Positions 56,166 through 64,000 of a stretch of 64,000 nt of DNA are shown piece after piece. The first letter of the stretch is position 1. The number at the start of each line of letters is the position of its first letter. The position numbers were made by a program, and so were the translations under genes. The DNA comes from Lysobacter sp. K5869 (GTDB lineage Bacteria > Pseudomonadota > Gammaproteobacteria > Xanthomonadales > Xanthomonadaceae), in the NCBI RefSeq assembly GCF_018847975.1, contig NZ_CP072597.1, positions 1,364,001 through 1,428,000 on the forward strand, given 5' to 3'. The notes beneath the pieces are model-generated. The model was given only the letters and a program-made list of their open reading frames with translations. It did no database searches and was not told where the DNA came from.

Positions 56166-56370
56166 CGAACCCCTGCGGGACTTAGGCGCGGGCGGCGTGA
56201 CACGGCGGTAGACGCGCGCGAAAACCGGTTCATGCAGGTGACCGGTTCAGCTCGTTAGTGCGAACTCGTGCGCATTTGCGCTGAATGCGCGGCGCAAGCG
56301 GGTCGCGAAGGCGGAGACGCGCGCACGCATCGCCGCGCCGCGTGCGCGGCGTGCGGCGTGGCGATGCGGA

Positions 56371-59160
56371 TCAGCGGCGCAGCGTTTGCTGCGCGTTGCC
56401 GGCGTAGCCGCCGGCGAGGCTGCGTTCGAGCTTGCTCAGCTCGTTCAATTCGGGCGCGCGTTCGGTCAGCTCTTGCTGCAGCACCGGCGTGGCGCGTTCG
56501 AGCAGCGCGCGCGCTTGCGCGGTGTCGCCGCGCGCGGCGGCGGCTTGGGCCGCGGCCAGTTCGGCCTTGGCGATCGGCAAGGTGCCGGCGAGATAGTGCT
56601 TCTGCGCCATCGCCAGCGCGCGATCGAGGTATTGGCCGGCGCCGGGCAGATCGCCGCGCTGCAGCGCGACCGCGCCGCGCAGGCTTTGCAGCGCCAGCAG
56701 CGCCTTCGGGTCGAGATCGCGATAGCGCTCCACCGGCGCGGCTTCGGGCAGGATCGCCTGCGCTTCCTCGTAGCGGCCGGCTTCGATCAGCGCTTGCGCG
56801 TGGCGCAGCTGGACGAAGGCCGGGCCGACGAACACTTCGCCCTGATAGCCGCGCGACAGTTCCAGCGCCTTGTCGAAATCCGCGCGCCCCTGCGCGTAGC
56901 GGCCGAGCGCGGCCAGCGACACGCCGCGGGTGTAGTGCGCCTTGATCAGCCAGGGCATGTACGCCGGTTGCCGCGGCATGCGCGGCAGCGCGGCGTCGAT
57001 CAGGGCGACGGTGCGGGCGTGGTCGGAGACGTTGGCGTAGGCCATCGCCAGACGCACGTCGTCGCGCGCCTGGATCGCGTCGTCGAGTTCGAGCGCGCGG
57101 GCGATTTCCTGCGAACGCTGGTAATGCGGCACCGCCGCGCGCGAGCGGCCGACGTCGTCGAGCAGCATCGCCAGATACAGCTCCATGTCGGCGGTGAGCC
57201 GGCTGTTCATGCCGTACACGCGGTAGGCCAAACGCGAGGCCTGTTCGGCGTGCGAGAGCGCGTCCTCGTAGCGGTGCTGGGCGTGGCGCACCAGCACCGC
57301 GATGCGGTGCAGCTGGTACGACAGCAGGCCGTCGCGCGCGCCGAGCTCGCGTCCGGCGGTTTCGGCGCGGGTGAGTTCGCGCGCGGCGCTGTCGATGTCG
57401 TTCTGGTAGTACAGGCTGCGCGCCAGCCCGAGCAGGATCTCGGTGCGCAGCGCGGCGTCGCTTTCGCCGCTGGCGTCGAGCAGCTGCAGGGCGTGGCGCT
57501 GCTGGCGCTCGGCGTTCTTGAAGTCGGCGCCGTGCAGCATCGCGGTGCCGTAGTCGCTGTAGGCGCGGGCCATCACCAGCGGCTTGGCGTCCTGCGCTTG
57601 GCGGATCGCGATGACCCGGCGCATCGCCTCGCGCGCTTCGCCGGCGCGTTCGAGCTGGATCAGCGCGGCGCTGCGCGCGTGCAGGATGCGCGCTTCGAGT
57701 TCGCGGTCGGCGCCGCCGGCGGCGACCGCGGATCGATCGGCGCGTTCGGCCGCGTCGAGCGCGGGTCGCGGGTCGTTGATGTCGGCGTAGACCTCGCCGA
57801 TGGTCAGCCACGCCACCGCGCGGGTGCGCGGGTCCTGGGTGCGGTCGGCTTCGAGCTTCTCGGCCGCGTTGGCGAGCAGGGTGGAGATGGTGATGGGTTG
57901 GCCGCGCACCGCCTCGGGCGAGGTTTCGGCCAGCACCGAGGCGAGGAAGTCGCGCGAGGCCTTGGCGTTGATCGCTTCGTGCTCGGACAGTTTCTCCGCC
58001 GTCAGCGCGCGCTGGCGCTCGGCGTTGAGCTGCCACACCGCCAGACCCGCGGCGACCGCGATCAACGTGCCGGCGGCGACCGCGGTGCGGTGGCGGCGTA
58101 CCCATTTGTCCAGGCGGTAGAGCATCCGGTCCGGCGCGGCCGAGATCGGCAGGCCTTGCAGATGGCGCTGCACGTCGTCGATGAGTTCGGCGACGGTGCC
58201 GTAACGGTGGTCGGGTTCGGGCTGGGTGGCCTTGGCCACGATCCGGTCGAGATCGCCGCGCAGCAGGCGCCGCCGCGCCGGATCGGCGGCGATGCGGCTG
58301 GGCGCGGGCACCGGCGCTTCGTTCTTGCAGTGCTCCGACAGGCGCTGGTCGGTGAGCAGGTCGAACAGCAGCGCGCCCAGGCCGAACACGTCGGTGACCG
58401 TGGTTTCGGACTCGCCGCGGCATTGCTCGGGCGCGCTGTAGCCCGGCGTGAACGCGCGAGTGATGGTGTGGCTGGGCTGCTCGCCTTCTTCCAGCAAGGT
58501 GCCGACGCCGAAGTCGATCAGCACCGGGGTGCCGTCGTCGCGCACGATCACGTTGGACGGCTTGATGTCGCGGTGCAGGACCAGCCGCTGATGGGCGTGA
58601 CGGACCGCGTCGCACAAGCGCAGGTACAGCTTCAGGCGTTCGTTGACCGAGGGCTTCTGCGTCGACAGGAATTCCGGCAGCGGCCGGCTCTCGACGTAGT
58701 CCATGACCAGATACGGCTGGCCGTCGGCGCTCTCGCCGCCGTCGATGTGGCGGGCGATGTTGGGATGGTTGAGCCCGGCCAGCATCGCCCGCTCGCGCGC
58801 CATGCGCTTGCGGCTGGCTTGGGTGGGAAAGCCGCGCAGCAGCTTCAGCGCGACTTGCTGGGCGCGGCCTTCGACGTCGCGTTCGGCCAGGAACACCGTG
58901 CCCATGCCGCCGGTGCCGAGTTCGCGCAGCAACCGGTACGGACCGATGCTGCGCGAGGGCGCGGCGCGCGCGACCCGGACCAGGCGCTCGCCGACCGGAT
59001 CGCCGAGGGTCTCGTCCGAATCGCTGGCCAGCAGCCGGCGGGTGGCGGCGAGTATTTCCGGGTCGGATTCGGATTCCAGCAAGAACCGTTCGCGGTCTTC
59101 GCTCGAGCGGTTGAGGGCTTCGTGGAACAGGTGCTCGATGCGCTGGAACTTGGGGTTCAT
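56371..59160 (-). CDS. transmembrane Ser/Thr protein kinase with TPR sensor region
   Basis: 929 residues. A kinase domain spans about 73-335: glycine loop ELGTGGMGTVFLA, Lys106 in VALKLL, the catalytic loop LHRDIKPSNV (Asp198) and LIDFGVG (Asp216), all intact, followed by APEQCRG. A single membrane helix (AVAAGTLIAVAAGLAVWQL, about 360-378) leads into about 540 residues of TPR-like helices, presumably periplasmic. The gene overlaps the sigma factor gene by ATGA. Pairs of this type match ECF43-like systems, in which the kinase activates the sigma factor by phosphorylation, as known for Xanthomonas citri PknS/EcfK and Vibrio PknT/EcfP. Confidence 0.92.
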   Translation of the reverse strand: MNPKFQRIEHLFHEALNRSSEDRERFLLESESDPEILAATRRLLASDSDETLGDPVGERLVRVARAAPSRSIGPYRLLRELGTGGMGTVFLAERDVEGRAQQVALKLLRGFPTQASRKRMARERAMLAGLNHPNIARHIDGGESADGQPYLVMDYVESRPLPEFLSTQKPSVNERLKLYLRLCDAVRHAHQRLVLHRDIKPSNVIVRDDGTPVLIDFGVGTLLEEGEQPSHTITRAFTPGYSAPEQCRGESETTVTDVFGLGALLFDLLTDQRLSEHCKNEAPVPAPSRIAADPARRRLLRGDLDRIVAKATQPEPDHRYGTVAELIDDVQRHLQGLPISAAPDRMLYRLDKWVRRHRTAVAAGTLIAVAAGLAVWQLNAERQRALTAEKLSEHEAINAKASRDFLASVLAETSPEAVRGQPITISTLLANAAEKLEADRTQDPRTRAVAWLTIGEVYADINDPRPALDAAERADRSAVAAGGADRELEARILHARSAALIQLERAGEAREAMRRVIAIRQAQDAKPLVMARAYSDYGTAMLHGADFKNAERQQRHALQLLDASGESDAALRTEILLGLARSLYYQNDIDSAARELTRAETAGRELGARDGLLSYQLHRIAVLVRHAQHRYEDALSHAEQASRLAYRVYGMNSRLTADMELYLAMLLDDVGRSRAAVPHYQRSQEIARALELDDAIQARDDVRLAMAYANVSDHARTVALIDAALPRMPRQPAYMPWLIKAHYTRGVSLAALGRYAQGRADFDKALELSRGYQGEVFVGPAFVQLRHAQALIEAGRYEEAQAILPEAAPVERYRDLDPKALLALQSLRGAVALQRGDLPGAGQYLDRALAMAQKHYLAGTLPIAKAELAAAQAAAARGDTAQARALLERATPVLQQELTERAPELNELSKLERSLAGGYAGNAQQTLRR

Positions 59161-59723
59161 GCGGTCAGGTGTTCGCGCAACCACGCCTTCGCGAAGCGCA
59201 GATCGCGTTCCACCGTGGTCAGCGAGATGCCGAGCGCGTCGGCGATCTCTTGCTGGTTGAGCCCCATCAGGAAGGTGAGCTCGACGATGCGGGCCTTGCG
59301 CGGGTCCTGGGTTTCCAGCACGCGCAGGGCTTCTTCCACTTCCAGCCATTGATCGCCGGCGGCGGAAACCTGATCGGCGCCGGACAGCGTCACGTCGATC
59401 ACGCCGCCGCCGCGCTTGTCGGCTTGCTGACGGCGGATGGTGTCGACCAGCACGAAGCGGATCGCGGTCGCGGCGATGCTGAAGAAGTGCTGGCGGTTCT
59501 GCGCGTCGAGCTTGGTGCCCAGCAGGCGCAGCATCGCTTCGTTGACCAGCTCGGTCGGATCCAGCACCGGCACGCCCAGCCGCGCGAGGCGCCGGCCGGC
59601 GATGCCTTTGAGTTCGCGGTAGACCAGATTGAGCAGGGCGTCGGGTGCCGAGTCGTCGCCTTCGCGCCAGGCTCCCAGCAAGCGGGTCACATCGCCCGCG
59701 ATCTCGGACTCGCCGACTTCCAT
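59157..59723 (-). CDS. ECF-type RNA polymerase sigma factor (kinase-linked, TIGR02999/ECF43-like)
   Basis: 188 residues. Region 2 is DALLNLVYRELKGIAGRRL then LDPTELVNEAMLRLL and the RQHFFSIAATAIRFVLVDTI segment. Region 4 is RIVELTFLMGLNQQEIADAL then GISLTTVERDLRFAKAWLRE, the helix-turn-helix for the -35 box. The HFFSIAATAIRFVLVDTIRR segment is typical of the kinase-linked sigma group. No anti-sigma factor is nearby; instead the Ser/Thr kinase overlaps its stop codon, so phosphorylation probably replaces anti-sigma control. Its likely targets are the two operons on either side, each preceded by the same promoter-like block. Confidence 0.92.
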   Translation of the reverse strand: MEVGESEIAGDVTRLLGAWREGDDSAPDALLNLVYRELKGIAGRRLARLGVPVLDPTELVNEAMLRLLGTKLDAQNRQHFFSIAATAIRFVLVDTIRRQQADKRGGGVIDVTLSGADQVSAAGDQWLEVEEALRVLETQDPRKARIVELTFLMGLNQQEIADALGISLTTVERDLRFAKAWLREHLTA

Positions 59724-59934
59724 GCCTCGTTCCCCCTGATCCGTTGAGTGCTGTGCAAGCGCTTAGAGCATAACGATTGGAGCGCTTACTGGAGCATACA
59801 ACGCGTCGCAAACGGGCCGCCTGAATTCGATGAAGCTCTCGTTTTCGCCAACGCGCGCGTCGCGCGCGGGCGACGCGGGGCCGCGCGCGCGAGCTTTGAA
59901 TGGGCGGAGCGGGGGGAGGGCGCGGCGACGGCGA

Positions 59935-60000
59935 GGCGAAAAAAATTTCGCCGAACGATGACGGGTTCCGCCGCGCCGCTGCGAACTATCAAGTAACCAA
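59935..60000 (+). promoter_or_regulatory. shared promoter-like block, copy 2 (toward the lanthipeptide operon)
   Basis: An ggcgaaaaaaatttcgcc palindrome at 59935-59952 is followed by the core 59956-59987: cgatgacgggttc, 8 nt, cgctgcgaact, then atcaagt. 29 of 32 core bases equal copy 1 on the opposite strand near 56.1 kb. The core ends 264 nt before the precursor ATG, implying a long 5' leader if this is the promoter. The rest of the 59724-59934 gap, upstream of the sigma gene start, shows no second copy. Confidence 0.7.
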
Positions 60001-60251
60001 CACGATGTCGAAGCGGCGACGCCAAGACGGATCGGTTGGGTCGCAAGGAACGGCCGGCACGGCGTTCCGGCGACGGGGATTCCGCAGCCCTGGACGTCCT
60101 GCGGATCGGTCAAGCGCTTCAACGCTTGGGCGGTAAGCGCCGGCCCTGGTTGCCGCCAGGACCGGCGTGCCCGGGAACTCCCAAGGATTGGGGATTCCCG
60201 GGCTTTGCAAACCAACCTACGAAACAAACCAACCTAACCTGAGGATATACC
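60001..60251 (+). promoter_or_regulatory. structured 5' leader of the lanthipeptide precursor
   Basis: About 250 nt without a convincing gene. Hairpin candidates include cgccggccctgg pairing with ccaggaccggcg (60147-60176 region) and cccgggaa pairing with ttcccggg (about 60173-60207). It ends in an unusual C/A-rich stretch with repeated aaccaacct and a GAGG Shine-Dalgarno 7 nt before the start. May influence stability or translation of the precursor mRNA. Confidence 0.5.
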
Positions 60252-60410
60252 ATGTCTCGCATTCTGGAACTGCAGCGCCTGCCGACCTCCTCGACCTCGC
60301 CGATCGACAGCGACCTGGACGGCAACAGCACCTCGAGCGGCAACGGCTGCGCGTGCTCGACCAAGAGCGCCGGCCTTTGCTACATGGACGACGGCTTCGT
60401 CGCGGTCTGA
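60252..60410 (+). CDS. class III lanthipeptide precursor with two labionin-type motifs
   Basis: 52 residues from the ATG at 60252. The leader MSRILELQRLPTSSTSPIDS has the ILELQ motif that class III synthetases recognise. The core has two perfect S-x2-S-x3-C motifs: Ser26-Ser29-Cys33 (STSSGNGC) and Ser36-Ser39-Cys43 (STKSAGLC), the pattern cyclised to labionin or to lanthionine plus dehydroalanine. Cys35 is extra and could form a disulfide or a third ring. The tail is YMDDGFVAV. Length, motif spacing and a LanKC gene 211 nt downstream make the call firm. A strong hairpin follows the stop codon. Confidence 0.93.
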   Translation: MSRILELQRLPTSSTSPIDSDLDGNSTSSGNGCACSTKSAGLCYMDDGFVAV

Positions 60411-60423
60411 GTCCTGCTCGACT

Positions 60424-60459
60424 GCAAGGCTTGGAAGCGCGATCGCTTCCAAGCCTTGC
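60424..60459 (+). promoter_or_regulatory. intercistronic hairpin between the precursor and LanKC genes
   Basis: Perfect 16-bp stem (60424-60439 with 60444-60459) and a CGAT loop, 13 nt after the precursor stop. No T-run follows, so it is best read as a partial terminator or 3' stabiliser that keeps precursor mRNA in excess over the synthetase mRNA. Confidence 0.75.
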
Positions 60460-60621
60460 CTCCGCGGCCGCGGCCGCGACGCTGCTCGCGCAGCGATCCC
60501 TCCGATCCCCGTCGGGCCCGATATGCAGGACTCCGGATTCCTCCCTCCGTGACGCCGCAGCGACGCGAGCCCGATGGCGCGTCCACGGGCCCGCCTCGAC
60601 ACCGCTCAAGCGAGGCAGGAC

Positions 60622-63354
60622 ATGCAAGACCTCATCATCCCGGACAAGATGGACTACCTGCTGGCCGACAGGGAGTTCTACGAACCGCTGTCGCGCTACC
60701 CGGCCCAATTGCGCGATCTGCACGAACCGCTGCGGCGGATCCTGCCGCCGGACTGGACCCTGCAGCAACGCAATCTGTGGTCGGACGTCAGCCCGCCGGA
60801 TCTGCGCTTGCCCGAGCAGGGCTGGAAAATCCATCTGTCCGCCACGCCCGCGCATGCGCCGGCGATCCTGATGACGGTCGCGCGCATCCTGTTCGCCAAG
60901 GGCGTGTCGTTCAAATTCATTTCCGACCGCACCCTGCTGTCGATCGTCAACGGCAAGCGCTGGGGACGCGGCGGCGCCGGAAAATTCATCACCGTCTATC
61001 CCAACGACCAGGAACAATGCGGCGAGCTGCTCGAAGCGCTGCACGCCGCCACCTTGGGCTATTGGGGCCCGTACATCCTGTCGGACCGGCGCTATAAGGA
61101 CAGCCGCATCGTCCATTACCGCTACGGCGGCATCCAGCCGATCAAGCGCGCCGGCGTCAACGGCAAGGCGGTGCTGGTCATCCGCGACGGCGACGGCGAA
61201 TTCGTCGACGACGAGCGCACGCCGTACTTCAATCTGCCCAAGGGCGTGACCGATCCGTTCCAGCCGCCGGAAGCGCCGCCGGAAGAAGGCGAGTCCGGCG
61301 CGCTCAAGAGCGGCCGCTACAAGATCGAGTCGGTGCTGGCCTTCAGCAACTCCGGCGGCGTGTATCTGGCCCAGGACCGCGACCAGGGCGACCGCCAGGT
61401 GCTGATCAAGGAAGCCCGGCCGTACACCAACATCTCCACTCGCGGTCTCGACGCGGTGCAGCTGCTGAAAAAGGAACACCGCCTGCTCGGCGTGGTCGCC
61501 GATCTGCAGTGCGCGCCGCAGCCCTACGACTTCTTCATGGATTGGGAGCACGCTTATCTGGTCGAGGAGTTCCTCGAAGGCTACAGCGAGCTGCGCTCTT
61601 ACCTGGGGCGGATTTCGCTGTCGCTGCGCACCCGGCCCGACGCGCAGGCCAGCGCCGAGTTCTACCGCAAGTACCGCCTGCTGTTCGCCGAACTGGCGGG
61701 CATCGTCGGCCGGCTGCACGAGCGCCGGATCATCTTCAGCGACCTGTCCTTCGCCAACGTCATGGCCCGCGACGCCGAGGACGGCAGCGTGGACATCAAG
61801 CTGATCGACTTCGAGGGCGGTTACGAGGAAGGCGTGGACGTGCCCACGCATCTGTTCACCCCCGGCTTCTCGCCGGAAGAGTTCGAGGCCCGCGGCAGCG
61901 CGCGCTACGAGGACGATTACTACGCGCTGGGCTGCCTGATGATGGCCGGGCTGTTCCCGATGAATTCGCTGATGGTGCTCAACCGCGAAGCGCATCTGAA
62001 CTACATCGAGGCGTTCCAGCAGGATTTCGGCCTGCCCGAGCCGATCGCCGCGCTGATCCGCCGGCTGCTGGACCGCGACCCGGCCCAGCGCCCGCGTCCG
62101 CAGGAGATGATCGACGTGCTCGCCGAGGACTTCGAGCCGGGCGTGCCCGACATCGGCGCCGGCGCGTTGGAGCGGCTCGATTTGGCCGCCACCACCGGCG
62201 GGATTCTCGACTACATCGATTCGGTCGCCAGCTTCGACCGCGAAGACCGGCTGTATCCCGCCGATCCGGCGGTGTTCGAGAGCACCCCGCTGAGCCTCGC
62301 CAACGGCGCCTGCGGCGTCGCCTATGTGATGCACAAGCTGCGCGGCGAAGTCGATCCCAAAGTCATGGACTGGATCCGCGCCCGCAAGACGCCGCGCGAA
62401 GCGCTGTCGCCGGGCTTGTTCACCGGCCTGTCGGGCATCGCCTGGACGCTGCTGGACATGGGCCACGGCGAGGAAGCGCGGGCGATGTTGGCCAAGACCC
62501 GCGACCACCACTTGCTGTGGCGCTCGCCGGACGTGTTCAACGGCGCCGCGGGCTGGGGCCTGACCCAACTGCGCTTCTACGCCGAAACCGGCGAGGCCAG
62601 CTATCTCGACCAAGCCCTGCTCGCCGGCCGCTACTTGCTGGAGAGCCGCGAGTTCGAGGACGACGACCGCAGCCGCTGCTTCTGGACCGCGCCGGAAGGC
62701 GTCTCGGCCAGCTTCGGCCACGGCGCCGCGGGTATCGCCACCTTCCTGCTGTATCTGGCCCAGGCCAGCGGACAGAAGCTGTTCCTGGAGATCGGCCGGC
62801 AAGCGCTGGAATGGGTGCTGAGCAAGGGCATCGACAATCCCGACGGCGGCTTGAGCTGGTGCGCGCGCGAAAGCACCCGCTCGTACACGCCGTACTGGCG
62901 CTGGGGCAGTTCCGGCGTCGGCCGCGCGCTGCTGCGCTACTGGCACGTGACCGGCGAGGAGCGCTACGCGCAGGCCTTGGACCGGATCCTGATCGATTGC
63001 GACCGCAAGTACACGATCTATCCCGGCTACTTCTTCGGCATCGCCGGCATCGCCGAACTGTGCCTGGACATGGCCCGGTTCCCGCGCTGGGAAGCGCAGG
63101 CGCTGGCCAGCACGCGGCGCGTGCTCGCCGGTTGCATGCTGTTCCCGTTCGAGCGCAACGGCGGCCTCGCCTTCCCCGGCGAATCGCTGAGCCGGATCAG
63201 CTGCGACTTCGGCACCGGCAGCGCCGGCATCGCCTTGGTGATGCATCGTTACCTGACCCGCGGCGGCGCCTCGTTCATGGTCGACGAGCTGCTGCCCGGC
63301 TGGAACCGCGAAGACCGTCCGGCCCCGGCCGAGACGGAGCGGGCGGTGGCATGA
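60622..63354 (+). CDS. class III lanthionine synthetase LanKC (lyase-kinase-cyclase)
   Basis: 910 residues from MQDLIIPDKMDY (ATG 60622). Residues 1-215 are the phospho-Ser/Thr lyase domain (GVSFKFISD, AGKFITVYP, GPYILSDRRYKDSRIVHYRYGG). A kinase domain spans about 230-510 with Lys263, the catalytic loop IFSDLSFANV (Asp374) and LIDFEGG (Asp396). From about 558 to the end is a LanC-like cyclase with repeated G-x-AG motifs (GLSGIAWTLLD, FGHGAAGIATFLL). The zinc-binding Cys-His of LanC is absent (GYFFGIAG; only a WC remains), as usual for class III. It phosphorylates Ser/Thr of the precursor, eliminates phosphate, and closes thioether or labionin rings. ATGA overlap with the exporter. Confidence 0.95.
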   Translation: MQDLIIPDKMDYLLADREFYEPLSRYPAQLRDLHEPLRRILPPDWTLQQRNLWSDVSPPDLRLPEQGWKIHLSATPAHAPAILMTVARILFAKGVSFKFISDRTLLSIVNGKRWGRGGAGKFITVYPNDQEQCGELLEALHAATLGYWGPYILSDRRYKDSRIVHYRYGGIQPIKRAGVNGKAVLVIRDGDGEFVDDERTPYFNLPKGVTDPFQPPEAPPEEGESGALKSGRYKIESVLAFSNSGGVYLAQDRDQGDRQVLIKEARPYTNISTRGLDAVQLLKKEHRLLGVVADLQCAPQPYDFFMDWEHAYLVEEFLEGYSELRSYLGRISLSLRTRPDAQASAEFYRKYRLLFAELAGIVGRLHERRIIFSDLSFANVMARDAEDGSVDIKLIDFEGGYEEGVDVPTHLFTPGFSPEEFEARGSARYEDDYYALGCLMMAGLFPMNSLMVLNREAHLNYIEAFQQDFGLPEPIAALIRRLLDRDPAQRPRPQEMIDVLAEDFEPGVPDIGAGALERLDLAATTGGILDYIDSVASFDREDRLYPADPAVFESTPLSLANGACGVAYVMHKLRGEVDPKVMDWIRARKTPREALSPGLFTGLSGIAWTLLDMGHGEEARAMLAKTRDHHLLWRSPDVFNGAAGWGLTQLRFYAETGEASYLDQALLAGRYLLESREFEDDDRSRCFWTAPEGVSASFGHGAAGIATFLLYLAQASGQKLFLEIGRQALEWVLSKGIDNPDGGLSWCARESTRSYTPYWRWGSSGVGRALLRYWHVTGEERYAQALDRILIDCDRKYTIYPGYFFGIAGIAELCLDMARFPRWEAQALASTRRVLAGCMLFPFERNGGLAFPGESLSRISCDFGTGSAGIALVMHRYLTRGGASFMVDELLPGWNREDRPAPAETERAVA

Positions 63355-64000
63355 ACGCGCCCCTGGACGCGCCGGTGCCCGCGCCGCGTTCGCAACTGCA
63401 GCGTACGGCCGCGATGGCGCGGCCGTACCTGCGCGGGATCTCGCTGTGTCTGGCGCTGATCCTGGTGGCGATGGGCATCCAGCTGTGCCTGCCGCTGGGC
63501 GTGCAGTTGATCTTCGACCGCGTCCTCAACGCCGGCGACAAGACCTATCTGCATCTGGTCGCCGGCGGTCTGCTCGGGTTCTTCGTGGTGCGTTCGCTGC
63601 TGAGCTACTTCAGCCAGTATCTGCTGCAGCGCATCGGCGATGTGATCGTGGTCGACCTGCGCGCGCGGCTGTTCCGCCATTACCTCGACCTGAGCCTGGG
63701 CTACCACCACAACCAGAACGTCGGCGATCTGCTGTCGCGGCTGAGCAACGACGTGGCCGCGCTGCGCAACGCGATCTCCAACCTGGCCGTGGCGTTCCTG
63801 ACCAATCTGTTCCAACTGGCCGGATCGACCGTGGTGATGCTGCTGATGAACTGGCGGCTGGGGCTGATCGTGCTGATGGTGAGCCCGCTGGTGTCGTTGA
63901 CCACGCGCGCGTTCTCGCCGCTGTTCCGCAAGCTCGCGGCGCAGTTGCAGGACGATCTGGCGCGCTCCAGTTCGATCGCGCAGGAATCGCTGACCGGGAT
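63351..64000 (+). CDS. ABC exporter (transmembrane domain, partial), lanthipeptide transporter
   Basis: 216 residues are visible before the right edge. An N-terminal polar stretch is followed by the ABC type-1 exporter helices: GISLCLALILVAMGIQLCLP, LVAGGLLGFFVVRSLLSYF, then RIGDVIVVDLRARLFRHYLD and QNVGDLLSRLSNDVAALR (coupling-helix region), and LTNLFQLAGSTVVMLLMNW with LGLIVLMVSPLVSLTTRAF. The nucleotide-binding domain lies beyond the window. There is no N-terminal C39 peptidase domain, so leader removal must be done by another protease. The start overlaps the LanKC stop by ATGA, tying it to lanthipeptide export. Confidence 0.9.
   Translation, partial: MNAPLDAPVPAPRSQLQRTAAMARPYLRGISLCLALILVAMGIQLCLPLGVQLIFDRVLNAGDKTYLHLVAGGLLGFFVVRSLLSYFSQYLLQRIGDVIVVDLRARLFRHYLDLSLGYHHNQNVGDLLSRLSNDVAALRNAISNLAVAFLTNLFQLAGSTVVMLLMNWRLGLIVLMVSPLVSLTTRAFSPLFRKLAAQLQDDLARSSSIAQESLTG

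Noticed and set aside
60036..60242. 68-residue frame just before the lanthipeptide precursor
   Set aside because: No Shine-Dalgarno and low-complexity basic composition; the region is better read as a structured 5' leader.
60217..63246. 1009-residue frame antisense to LanKC
   Set aside because: Shadow frame; LanKC on the plus strand shows complete lyase, kinase and cyclase motifs.
60622..63354. Class II or class IV lanthipeptide synthetase instead of class III
   Set aside because: The N-terminal phospholyase plus kinase rules out class II, and the cyclase lacks the zinc-binding Cys-His expected for class IV.

Overview
The window is about 70% GC, densely coded on both strands, and carries many short palindromic repeats built around GTAGGAGCGGCG. 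The gene set points to a gammaproteobacterium of the Xanthomonadaceae/Lysobacteraceae, most likely Lysobacter or a close relative: an oleBCD olefin cluster, a secreted M9 collagenase-like protease, a class III cyclase next to a cNMP-binding GGDEF protein, a glyoxylate-shunt pair and large TonB receptors. The species is inferred from gene content and style only. I saw no rRNA, tRNA, CRISPR array, IS element or prophage.

Layout. 1-7.3 kb: a minus-strand carbohydrate block (TonB-dependent receptor, terminator, serine hydrolase, ribokinase, glycosidase-like/SUMF1 fusion, GH127 fragment). 7.7-12.3 kb: LysR regulator, sodium:solute symporter with a long periplasmic N-terminal domain, CitE-like lyase. 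12.7-16.5 kb: oleB-oleC-oleD with no oleA in the window. 16.5-17.0 kb: 171-bp tandem array of paired palindromic repeats. 17.2-19.5 kb: ubiJ-ubiB. 20-26 kb: M16 protease, truC, Q-rich secreted protein, arfB, acyltransferase, a 125-bp tandem repeat. 26-30 kb: GntR regulator and collagenase. 30.5-34.7 kb: LysR regulator divergent from aceB-aceA. 34.7-38 kb: DUF1016 nuclease and S9 peptidase.

38.3-43.7 kb is a signalling/RiPP locus. A cNMP-binding diguanylate cyclase and a class III nucleotide cyclase-TPR protein form an operon. It is followed by a convergent nitrile-hydratase-leader-like precursor peptide and a SagB-type dehydrogenase. The first two genes resemble the cGMP to c-di-GMP relay known in Xanthomonas campestris; the last two suggest that the relay belongs to an uncharacterised peptide-maturation system. 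43.8-50.8 kb is mostly ordinary: nitronate monooxygenase, Tat-exported hydrolase, small metal-binding protein, AraC regulator, comM, ubiK, PII.

50.8-64 kb looks like one regulatory unit. In the centre are an ECF sigma factor and a transmembrane Ser/Thr kinase-TPR protein, overlapping by ATGA. To the right are a class III lanthipeptide precursor with two perfect S-x2-S-x3-C (labionin-type) motifs, a three-domain LanKC synthetase, and an ABC exporter that runs off the window. To the left, reading away, are a small secreted peptide, an HlyD-like adaptor, an ABC ATPase and two MacB/FtsX-type permeases. A 32-bp promoter-like block, identical at 29 of 32 positions and correctly oriented for each, precedes both the lanthipeptide precursor and the small-peptide/ABC operon. 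The simplest reading is that the kinase-controlled sigma factor switches on both flanking operons: lanthipeptide production and export on one side, and a second export or self-protection system on the other.
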